Shown piece after piece: positions 1 to 8,976 of a stretch of DNA of 64,000 nucleotides. Source of the stretch: Blastocystis hominis (taxonomy: Eukaryota > Sar > Bigyra > Opalinata > Blastocystidae); the NCBI RefSeq assembly GCF_000151665.1, contig NW_013171860.1, positions 808,138 through 872,137 on the forward strand, given 5' to 3'. The position numbers were made by a program, and so were the translations under genes. The stretch's first letter is position 1. Every line of letters begins with the position of its first letter. Below the pieces are notes generated by a model. That model was given only the letters and a program-made list of their open reading frames with translations, ran no database searches and had not been told where the DNA came from.

Positions 1-47
1 ATATATATCTATTGAGATATATATGTAAATATATATATATATATGTA

Positions 48-1388
48 TCAACCCAGGGACTGGACGACGTGCAGTAGCGTCGTGGCGTCCATTTCCACGT
101 CGCAGTGAGCATACGGGTGGAACCACCAGCTTCGGTCCTTTTCGCTCGGTAGATTCACGATCGTCGCATTCGCGATCGCCACGTAGCGAATCTCCGCCTG
201 TTTGGCCATTTCGCGGTACATATCCAGAATGAAAAACGGGTTAAACAGCTCGATGACAGCGCTCCCAGGCTGCAGAAACAGCAGATTCACAAGCTGCGCG
301 CCATGGTTTGAAATGATCACTTTGGACGATTGCATGATTCGAACTTGCTCGCAGAAGCTTTTCTCCGCGAAGTTGTGAATCTGCACGTCGTAATCCGCTT
401 CGCGGAGCACAGAAGCGATTTCTTCTTCGTTCACGAGGTGTCTGCGCGCTCCTTTCCGCGACAGCAGCGTTACAAATCGAGCTGGCTGGAGGGGCGACGC
501 ATCGCAAAATTTGTAAGCCTGCTTTCGAATCCATCGCGTTTCCTCCACACTGGAAAACGTTTCGGTCATCGAAGTCACCAAGGGGAAAAGCAGAACGTTC
601 TCAAAGCGGAGCCACGTTGCATCGCCGCTCCATCGTTCTCGTTCGAGAATGGTGGGCTGTTGATCGCTGGGAAGAGCTGAGAGAATCGTGAGAAGGTACG
701 ATCGACCCCATCCATCGAAAGACCCTTTGTTTTTGTCGTGAGAAAAGTATATGAAATGAAGCTAGATTGAAAAAAGAGAGATGGAAACTACTGGAGGATA
801 GTAGGATACGTTCATGGCGTAGCGAAGAAGGGAATTCAAACTTTCCAAGACGTGATAAATGTTGTTGTAGTTGCGAAATAGCAACACACCCACACCGTGA
901 TAGGTGGAATTCACGTTCGGAGGGTGGACAATGGAGTGAATTCGGTACGTTGGATCTCCAGGAATGCTGGGAGCTTTGGACGGATAGATGTGCTCCAACT
1001 TGGAGAGGAAACTGAAAGAATTCAGAGATGGATTACAGTAGAGGGTAGGTGTATAGTAGGCGTACGAAGACAATGGAAAAAACTCATCTTCAAACGTTTT
1101 GAATAGAACCCCTTTCTCCACCTTGTCCATAAGAAAATTTCTATAAAGAGAGTAGCTACTGCAAAAATCATACGATTCCAGGTGCGCAAGCTTCTCCCAC
1201 TCGCCCTTCTTCCTCGCTTCTGTGCTAAAAGTCTCTGACTCCGCTTGCGAATTCGAACTAATAATATAGAAATGCGAGTTTCTATGTATCGGAGGAAAAT
1301 AGCTCTGGGCACGTTTGAAGAGAAGGAAATTCTTCCAAAGGGAAATTAGCAGTACGTACAGTACCAGCAGCACATAGAACCAGTTCAT
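48..1388 (-). CDS. GT61 (DUF563) glycosyltransferase, type II membrane protein
   Basis: Two exons (1388-792 and 761-48) flank a 30-nt GT..AG intron at 762-791; the join is in frame and gives 436 residues. The N-terminus is a short tail plus hydrophobic anchor (MNWFYVLLVLYVLL), typical of Golgi type II glycosyltransferases. The C-terminal half has the DUF563/GT61 pattern, including SNHGAQLVNLLFL and the ELFNPFF segment after it. GT61 enzymes transfer sugars such as xylose or GlcNAc in the secretory pathway; the donor and acceptor cannot be read here. An upstream in-frame ATG at 1475 would add 29 residues, but the 1388 start puts the anchor at the N-terminus as expected. A second GT61 gene lies at 58-59.5 kb. 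No cleavage motif is visible in the 48 nt left before the window edge. Confidence 0.8.
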
Positions 1389-1421
1389 GCACCGGCACCC
1401 AAACAAAAATGACTTATCATC

Positions 1422-1429
1422 AACAAACA
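1422..1429 (-). terminator. TGTTTGTT 3'-end motif of PFAS
   Basis: Reverse-strand TGTTTGTT. A T at 1434 is separated from the motif by GCCG, so cleavage after that T gives PFAS an AAU-UAA end once the poly(A) tail is added. Confidence 0.75.
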
Positions 1430-1433
1430 CGGC

Positions 1434-4400
1434 AATTGCTCTCTTTGTACATTTCTTCGCACCACAACCGAGCATTCTGGAACATCTTCAGCCAGGGCGA
1501 TTCGGTGAACTCCCACTCCTCCGGCCAGTACGGCCACGCCCAGCGCGTCAGCAGTCGTTCCCTACATTTCACTCGCGCTCCTTTCCCTTACGGATGAGGC
1601 ATCATGCTGAGATGATGTCCGTTCTCCGAGCAGAGCGCCGCGATTCCATTCTCCGACCCGTTCGGATTATAGGGATAGTCCTCGCAGTAGTTTCCCTCAT
1701 TATCGACATATCGCATGGCGATGCATCCCTTGTCGAAGGCTTGCTGCTTGACCGCCTCGTCGGGCCAATAGCACTGTCCTTCTCCGTGCGCAATCCACAC
1801 TCCCAGCGTGCTGCCCTCCATGCCCCGCGTGAAAATCGAGTTCGACTGCTCGATCTTCACGTTCACGAAGCGGCATTCCAGTTTTCCCGCCTTGTTTTGA
1901 ATGAAGCGCGGCTGTTTGGCGCGGTCCGCGATCCGGAAGGGCACATAGTTGATCTGGCTCATGAGCTGGCACCCGTTGCAGACGCCCAGACTGAACCTGT
2001 CTTCCTGCTCGATGAACCATTGGAACTGCTTCCGGATCACGTCGTTGAACAGAATGCACGCCGCCCATCCGCGCGCGCTCTCCAGCACGTCCTGCGCCTC
2101 AGCTCTGCACTCCGCGCCCTACGCCGAAGCTGAATCCGCCGCAGAACACCAGTCCGTGGAACTGCGACACGTCGATGCGCCGCTCGATCAGGTCGCTCAC
2201 CGTCACCACCCACGGCTCGAACCCGCTCTTGTAGAACGCCGCCACCATCTCCCGGTCGCAGTTGGTTCCCTGGTTTCCACGATTTCCACCAGCCCTACCT
2301 CCTCGCGGAGCACGCCCACGCGGAACTTCTGCCGGCGCGTCAGCAGCGCGTTCTTCGTCGGAGACGGCAGGAAGCTCAGTCGCCACTGCGGCGCCGCCAT
2401 CGTCCGCCGCGCCGCGTGCTCCTACGCGTGATTCCCGCGGGGATCGCCCACCTGCTCGATGAACTTGACGTTGTAGCTGAGCTTGGAGAGCGCGAAGGAC
2501 GTGGCCTCCCACTCCTCGCGGAGGTCCAGCGTGCTGCGCTCGAGCAGCACCGCGTCGCCCTGCCGGAACCGGATCACGCGCTCGGAATGCGTGGTTCCGA
2601 TGATCATCGCGGGGATCTGGTGGTCCTGGCAGGCGCGGAGAAGCGGCTCGCAGACGGCCTCGTCGACCTCGAGGACCCATCCGAGCGCCTCGTTGAAGAG
2701 GAAGCCGACAGGGTCGACGGCGGCGGGGAGGACGATGTCCGCGCCGCAGTCGCCCGCGAAGCACATTTCGAGCAGCGTGACGGCCAGGCCGCCGTCGGAG
2801 CGGTCGTGTCCGGCGAGGACTTGGTGCTGTTTGATGAGCGTCATGACGTAGCGGAAGGCGCGCTGCAGCAGCGCCAGATCCACCGCGGGAGAGTCGTCTC
2901 CGAGCGCGCCGAAGGCCTGGGCGAGCGCGGAGCCGCCGAGAGCGAAGGGCGAGGAGGAGACGGCGTTGAGATCGATGAAGAGCAACTTGCTGTTGAGGAC
3001 GGAGTGCTTGATGTCCGGAGTCACCAGGTCGGAGACTTCCTCGCTGTTCGCGAACGCGGTCGCCACCAGCGTCAGGGGGGCCTGGACTGAGTGGGATCCC
3101 ACGGTTTTACCTTCACGGTGTCGCCCTCCATGCGCACAGCCATCGAGACGGAGTCCTTCACGTTGACGAGGTCCAAGCCCAGCGTGGTCAGCGTGTCGCG
3201 CACCTCGCGGACACACTCGTAGAGCCGCGCAGTCTCGCCGGGGAGCTTTCCGGCGCAGTTGAAGGAGAGGATGAGATGGATGTCGTCGAAACTGGAGATG
3301 TTGCCGAAGATGAGGTTGGTGAGCGCCTCGCCGATGGAGAGACGGACCATGTTCCGGATGGAGTGGAAGGACTTCAGCGGCTGCTCGCCCATCGCGAAGG
3401 CGATGCCCGACGTGCGCGATCGGTAGTCCTTTGCGATGACCGAGACGTCCGCCACGGGGAGGAAGAGCGGGCCGCAGCTCTGCGTGAAAGGGAGAAACAG
3501 TGGAAACCGGCTGGGAGGCGATGAGTCCGGTGATGGAGCGGTCGAATTTGTTGACGAAGAAGCTTTTGCTGCCGACGGAGAGAAGATGGAGCGTGCGCGT
3601 GAGCAGGTCGGCGAGAGAGAAGGAGGAGGGCGGAGCGAAGGGCTCCAGCGCGATGGGCTGGGTCGAATCGACGAAGGAGTGCTGCGGGATGTCCGTGTAG
3701 ATCGTGTCCACGGGGAGGTCGACGACTTGCTCGCCGTTGGAATGCACCACGATGCGTCCCGAGTCTATTGAATTCACCACTCCGCCGCGAAGCCAACTCG
3801 TCACTTGCCCGATCACCATGCAATAGATTCGTTCGCGCGCGCAGATCTCTTCGAGCAGCGGGATCTTCTCTTTCTTCACCAACACGCACACGTTCTCTTG
3901 GTATTCTGCGCCCCAAATCTCGCGCGCCGACAGACTCTCATCGCCCAGCACGATCTTATCCAGATCCACCTCCACGCCTCGCTCTACCATTCACCCGTTT
4001 CCACGTTTCCACTCCCGGCTTCGCCGCACTCGACGATCATCTTCATGATGTGGCTGTTTCCTCCCGCTCCCTGATTGAAAATGTTCACGATCGGGTTTTC
4101 TTGGCCCATCGACACGCACGTCGAGATCACGCGGCACAGTTTGTTCCCCATCTCCGCGTCGCCGCGCTGCACGCCCTCGAAGTCCACGTTCGCCTCGCCC
4201 GGCTGCTTCGACTCCGCGTCGCCGTCCCGCGGGGTGAGCGGTTCCCGCGCGAGATGAACGGACTGCGAGGACGTGGTGGAGCGATGCTTCTTCACGCGCT
4301 GCGTTTCCTGCTGCTTGGACGACAGCGCGCCTCCTTTGAGACCCATGCGGAACGCCGGACCGCCGATCTACGCGTGGAAGCGGCGAGAAAGAGCCGACCT

Positions 4401-5938
4401 TGGCGATGACCAGCTTGTTCTCCGCCTTCTCGTCCACGTGGATGCTGTCGTAGCAGCACCCGAACCCGTTGCTCATCACCAGCGGCTTGATGTATTCGCT
4501 CCGCGTCCCGTTCGGGAGAATCTGCCCGAAGCTCCGCGTGATTCCCGCGATGATCGGCTCTCCGAACTTGTTCGCGTAGTCCGCCGCTCCCGCGGACGCG
4601 TCCAGCAGCACCGTGAGCGGCTTCGAATAGAGTTCTACGCGTGAAACGCCCTCCACGTGCGCACTGGGATAGGATTCCTCGCCCTCCCAGGGCTGGTGCA
4701 GGCCGGGGATGTTCAGGTTCCCCACCACGAACCCCGCGGCTCCGCCCATCACTTTCGCGCCGTTTCCCGTGGAGATCACCTCGCGGATCTGCCCGCCCAC
4801 GCCGGTTCTACGCGTGATTCCCGCGGTTCAGAGCGACTCGGCGCCCGGGAAGGGCGTTACGCCGGAGGGGAAGTTATGGGTGGTCATGGTGACGACGGGG
4901 TTTTTGTTCTGGTAGGAGAGCACGGTGGGCGAAGGCTCGTCGGGACGCTGCGCGTTGAGCGTCTCGGAGAGCGTGCCGCGGATGGCGGAGCCGTCCTTGC
5001 CGAAGCTGACGAGCGTGGAGGAGAAGCGAGCGATGTGGGAGCAGGAGCGGAGGATCTGCATCATGGTCTCGGGCTGCGCGTGGCCGTCGATGGAGACGGC
5101 GCCGTTGAGGAGGAAGTGGCGGCAGTGCTCGTTGTTGGACTGCACGAAGTCCATTAGCTCCACGTCCGTCGGGTTGCGGCGAAGCTCGTCGCGGAAGATC
5201 CGAGTGATCAGAGCGATCTCGTTCGGGGACAGGGCGATCGACCACGCGCGGCTGATCTACGGAGCAGGCCGGAGGAGGGGCAAACGCGCTCGATGGCCGT
5301 CTCGCCTTCGTGGAGAACGTCGATTTCTTGGACTTCTTCGGGGAGAGCCGTCGTGGCGAAGGAGTCCAGAGGGGCGTGGTAGATGGACTCGGTCATTTCG
5401 TCGTGCAGAATCGCTGGAGGTCAGAAGAGGGGAGGGAGAAAAAAGGTACACTTTGCAGCGTCAATAGAGATGGGCTCCGTGGAATGGATTAGATATCGTT
5501 TACTCATTTCGATGCGACGGACGCTCGAAATGTTGCTGGATCGGAAAATAGAAAGCTAGGAAGTCGTCTCCTACCGCCATGTTCGTACCGCATTTGTGCA
5601 CCAGGCAGTTACGATGTTTATTCTAGGTCCTACTTCGATCAGGACATCGTTTGGAGATTTTATTTTCAAAAAGGTTTCAGGACCGAAGCCTTGCTGATTA
5701 AAACTTTCACTGAGCAGAAATCGCACAACCTGTAAAATAAGAAGCACAGATATACAAGTAATACTTCGGTTTCTTCCGGGGTAAAATCGCAGATCAAGTC
5801 GAGATTGTAACAAATCTCTGTTTCTAATCCCGTGATAGCCGGAGAAACATTCTCCTCCAATTTGCGCAGAATGTTCTCTTCTGTCGATTTCGTTAATCCC
5901 GGATGGCGATAATAGTGCTTTAGTCCGTTACTATTCAT
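1434..5938 (-). CDS. PFAS: Phosphoribosylformylglycinamidine synthase (FGAM synthase)
   Basis: Fifteen exons with 14 introns of 28-36 nt, at 1562-1591, 2092-2122, 2270-2298, 2422-2451, 3082-3110, 3480-3507, 3984-4012, 4368-4398, 4635-4664, 4808-4837, 5257-5285, 5414-5449, 5556-5588 and 5730-5764. The exons sum to 1,358 codons plus one T. Domains follow the family order: N-terminal region (EVGPRINIVTAW..NA), FGAM synthetase repeats (QSNNEHCRH, DYANKFGEP, IFNQGAGGN, GEALTNLIFG), and a C-terminal class I glutamine amidotransferase with Cys in GVCNGCQL and His-Glu in MMPHPE. It makes FGAM from FGAR, glutamine and ATP in de novo purine synthesis, in the cytosol. There is no native stop at the natural end (YKESN): the T at 1434 must be completed by polyadenylation. 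The first genomic stop is 14 nt further on, inside the cleavage motif. Confidence 0.93.
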
Positions 5939-6473
5939 GAGTTACGATGATAGAATCCAACTTCATCAAAATACTAATACTATAAAAACTGTTTTCGCGG
6001 TTTCCACTTTTGAGTCCTTTGCAGATCCTTTTTTGAGCATTCAAAATACGTTGCAAAATAGATAATTCAACCTATAATGCGTTATGAGTGACAGCTCTTT
6101 GAATAGATCGTTTACGCAAAATTGTTTGAGGGATGGGTTGGTTACTATGTGTTCTATCGAGTCCTCCTATTTATTTTGCCTCTCTTCAAAGCAAGTTTGC
6201 ATTTCTAAAATGAACGAGGATCTTTCATCGATTCGGCGTTAGAATGTAATGCTGCATTCAGATATAACGATATTGAAAAACAGGTAAAGAGTAACGGGAA
6301 TGTACAAAAAATGGCGGACAGGCGTTTCAATGCAAATCATGTTGTTCTGTATCATTCTGACCTAATTTCTGTAATAGAAAAGGGTTCTATATTGAAGAGA
6401 CGGAAGATTTCTGTTAACTAAGGACAGATCAGTGCTATTTGCTGCTGCCGAGTGAATGTTATTTCTCTCTATA
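5939..6473. other. Intergenic, divergent promoter region
   Basis: Between the divergent PFAS and cyclin starts. AT-rich, short broken frames only; I see no RNA gene or further exon that I can support. Confidence 0.5.
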
Positions 6474-7191
6474 ATGAATGATGATATTGGTCATGATCTC
6501 GTACGGGCCTATATTTGTATCGTAAATAGACTTGTTTCTTGTTGCCAAGACGTAATTGTGTTGACAGGTCTTAAAATCTAGATAAAAAGTTATGCAACAA
6601 CATCTCGCTTTCACTCTATAAAACTCCCATCAATTTCTGTGGAGAATTATGTTTTGAGGTGGTTTTGTCTGGACTGGCTAATTCACAGAATCCAAAAATA
6701 CTTTCAGTGTAGTTACGAGTGTTTCGTGTGCTCATTGGCATATATTGAATTACTGTTACGAAATCAACAGTTTGTCCTCAACTCTTATAGTATCCATCGT
6801 GTAATTTTAATAACGTACAAGCATGCAATGGTTCTGAGGTCTAGCATGGTGGCTGCAGCCAAGTTTTACGACGACAGCTTCTTCACAAACGATCTCTATG
6901 CTCGTATTGGAGGCGTTCCTGTGGACGAATTGAACAATTTGGAACTGGACTTCGTCTTTCTAATTAACTTCTCGCTCCTCATCACGCCAGAAGAATATCA
7001 GAAGTTTTACAACGAATTATTCACACATTGCATGTCCATTTGTTCCCATTGTCGTAAGGGTCGTGAGCGCGTGCTATCTAGATAATCTTCATCTTCCCTA
7101 TCTCGATCTTGTCCAACCGCAACATAAACCTAGTTTCTTGCGCTATTCAAGCAGACATTATTCCGATGATGAGCTTATTGTGCAGTCATAG
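6474..7191 (+). CDS. PHO80/U-type cyclin
   Basis: Five exons (6474-6551, 6582-6658, 6689-6814, 6845-7053, 7082-7191) give 199 residues. Introns are 30, 30, 30 and 28 nt, and phases agree throughout. The protein carries the cyclin-box signature of the PHO80-like group: FHSIKLPSISVENYVLRIQKY, then YECFVCSLAYIE, then MVAAAKFYDD and GGVPVDELNNLELDFVFLINFSL. Such cyclins bind a CDK partner (Pho85/CDK5-like) in nutrient or cell-cycle signalling; the partner is not in the window. Without the last intron the frame would stop at 7085; the spliced form instead ends at TAG 7189, 20 nt before the shared 3' motif. Convergent with the HIT gene. Confidence 0.85.
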
Positions 7192-7211
7192 TGCCTTGTA
7201 CTTTTAGATTC

Positions 7212-7229
7212 TGTTTGTAAAAACAAACA
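7212..7229. terminator. Back-to-back 3'-end motifs of convergent cyclin and HIT genes
   Basis: TGTTTGTA (+, 7212-7219) is followed at once by AACAAACA (7222-7229), which is TGTTTGTT on the minus strand. The pair forms an inverted repeat with a 4-nt A spacer. Stops lie at 7191 (+) and 7237 (-), so two mRNAs appear to end within about 45 bp. Confidence 0.6.
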
Positions 7230-7236
7230 ATTCCAA

Positions 7237-7690
7237 TTAAACTGGAGGCCAGCCACACTTCTTTCCACCGATTACATGAATGTGCAAGTGAAGAACGGTT
7301 TGCTCTATGTGTGAAGCTACACCACTGCTAGTACGCGCATCGGGGCCATCGTTGATAACAACACGGTAGCCAGGCTCCAAATGCTGCTGCATAGCAACAA
7401 TACCCACAACACGCATCAGATGGCCAACGAGCTGCTCCTGGTCCTCACGCATCTACATCAGTTAACAATGGATGTGTCCCACGTAACGCAATTGAGTAAG
7501 ACCATCGCAAACCTTGGGGACAACGATGATATGAACAGGGGCACAAGGATTGATATCCTTGAAGGCACAGCACTGGAAGATTAGGCTGAAGAAATACACT
7601 TACCAGATCATCCTCGTAAACCATATCAGAAGGTATGGTATGGTTCGCAATCTTCTCAAAGAGAGTTAATTCCTTCGGCTCTTCAGACAT
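7237..7690 (-). CDS. HINT-type histidine-triad (HIT) nucleotide hydrolase
   Basis: Four exons (7690-7604, 7572-7483, 7452-7335, 7304-7237) separated by introns of 31, 30 and 30 nt yield 120 residues, the usual HINT1 size. Visible family features: FKDINPCAPVHIIVVPK near the middle, the histidine triad in VLHLHIHVIGG, and the C-terminal GWPP. HINT proteins hydrolyse adenosine phosphoramidates and are near universal. The third intron is a multiple of 3 and stop-free, so an unspliced reading looks open; only removal gives the family's NDGPDAQQTVLHLH. The TAA stop lies 7 nt before the 3' motif. Confidence 0.92.
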
Positions 7691-7727
7691 TTACAAAAAA
7701 AACTGTGCATCTCAACAAATGTCATTT

Positions 7728-7735
7728 AACAAACA
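7728..7735 (-). terminator. TGTTTGTT 3'-end motif of SSR2-like gene
   Basis: Reverse-strand TGTTTGTT about 37 nt beyond the TAA stop of the gene at 7772-8474. Confidence 0.6.
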
Positions 7736-7771
7736 CTTCTAAAACAGTACACAAACCCCATTTCTTCTTTC

Positions 7772-8474
7772 TTATTCCTCCTTCGCCTTTCCAGCGCCCA
7801 GACTCAACCAACGCCAGAACGGAATCACCACCGTCACCACCGCAATGGCTCCCAGAATCGCGTACTCCATCTACCCATTACCTCAAACAGCACACACTCT
7901 ACCCAGAACGAACTCGCCAGACGCAGATAGTGCGCTTCCTGAAGGATCGGAAGTGTTCCCAGAGAGGTGGACAGACCACGAGCATGCGCCACTTCCTCGT
8001 CCTTGTAGAAAGCGTACTCGTACATCGCGCGACCCGTTTCCAAATAACCGAACTGGCGAGGAATAGCAGTCACGTTCTTCTCGAACTTTTCTCCACTACC
8101 CATCACCCTTTCCCCTATAGCAAAAGCCTACGCAGGAAGCTCTTCAATCACAATAGGGAACTCCACATCAATATCGAAGCCCTCTTCCGGCCACTGGTCA
8201 GTAATCGTCACATTGTACACATCTCTACCGGTAAACAGCCCCACAAAATTATACTCTTCACCAATGTTATCAATGCGGTACATAATGGTGAATTCGTGGT
8301 TACAACCAATGTAGTTACTAGGAGCATCGAGTCCCTACGAGAAATCGATTTCCCAGCAAATGCCTTCCTACCTTCTCCATAATCAAATGAGGAGCGCACT
8401 GAGCAAGAGAGATGGCGAGCAGAAACGCGATAATCGTATACTATGAATGAATACCATGAAATAAGTCCTACCAT
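7772..8474 (-). CDS. SSR2: Translocon-associated protein beta (TRAP-beta)-like
   Basis: Five exons (8474-8472, 8440-8372, 8334-8132, 8095-7903, 7870-7772) with introns of 31, 37, 36 and 32 nt give 188 residues (mammalian SSR2 is about 183). The first exon is the ATG alone. Order: signal peptide (MYTIIAFLLAISLAQC), a luminal beta-sandwich (FTIMYRIDNIGEEYNF, RDVYNVTITDQWP, EKFEKNVTAIPRQFGY), then one transmembrane helix (ILGAIAVVTVVIPF) and a short basic tail. TRAP associates with Sec61 in the ER membrane. Assignment rests on topology, length and pattern, not on strong sequence identity; an unrelated small ER type I protein is the alternative. Confidence 0.7.
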
Positions 8475-8595
8475 GTTATTAAAACTAATAATCCCAAATA
8501 ATTAGTAGAGGTAAAATAGTATTCTCTCAAAAATGTAACCCATAATGAAAAATTGGGTGAGTGATAAGTGGTCGATGGAAGGGAGAAGGCTAGGC

Positions 8596-8751
8596 ATACT
8601 TACCTGGCGGGGATTTGACTGCGATCAAGAAGGCAGTTGATCTGGAATGGAGCAAACCATAGCACTCTGGTGTTGTGAAATTCCAAAGGTCCTTCGGGAT
8701 TATTACCGCATAATTTTTGGATTTGGGAGTATGCGCTTGCGCATCTCCTGC
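8596..8751 (+). ncRNA. U1: U1 spliceosomal snRNA
   Basis: Begins ATACTTACCTG, the canonical 5' end that pairs with 5' splice sites. Then in order: a stem-loop with GATCAAGAAGG (8623-8634, U1-70K loop I; human GATCACGAAGG), a hairpin with loop TAGCACTC (8660-8668, U1A loop II; human TTGCACTC) closed by ACCA/TGGT, the Sm site AATTTTTGG (8712-8720), and a perfect 3' hairpin (8726-8748, GGAG-T-ATGCGC against GCGCATCTCC). About 156 nt, close to the usual 164. It lies between divergent SSR2 and SMC6. Its 5' end suits the GTAAG/GTACG donors seen across the window. Confidence 0.92.
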
Positions 8752-8976
8752 TCTTTTAATCGAATATTGAATACGTTCTCATTTCGCATGCAATCGAACC
8801 ACTCTTATAATTCAATAGAATAAAAAAAACGGAAAGCGAAAAGCGAAAAGTAATGTGTCAAATCAAACAGGGGATTTGTTCAAAAATTGGTTTACCTAAC
8901 AGAAATAAATTAAATTGTTTTTGCATCCATCACAATAGTATCCATTGTGCTTGAATTTACCTAATTCATCTGAAAG

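Noticed and set aside
1389-1475. Upstream ATG at 1475 as start of the first GT61 enzyme
   Set aside because: It would place 29 residues before the membrane anchor and overlap the PFAS end; the ATG at 1388 fits type II topology better.
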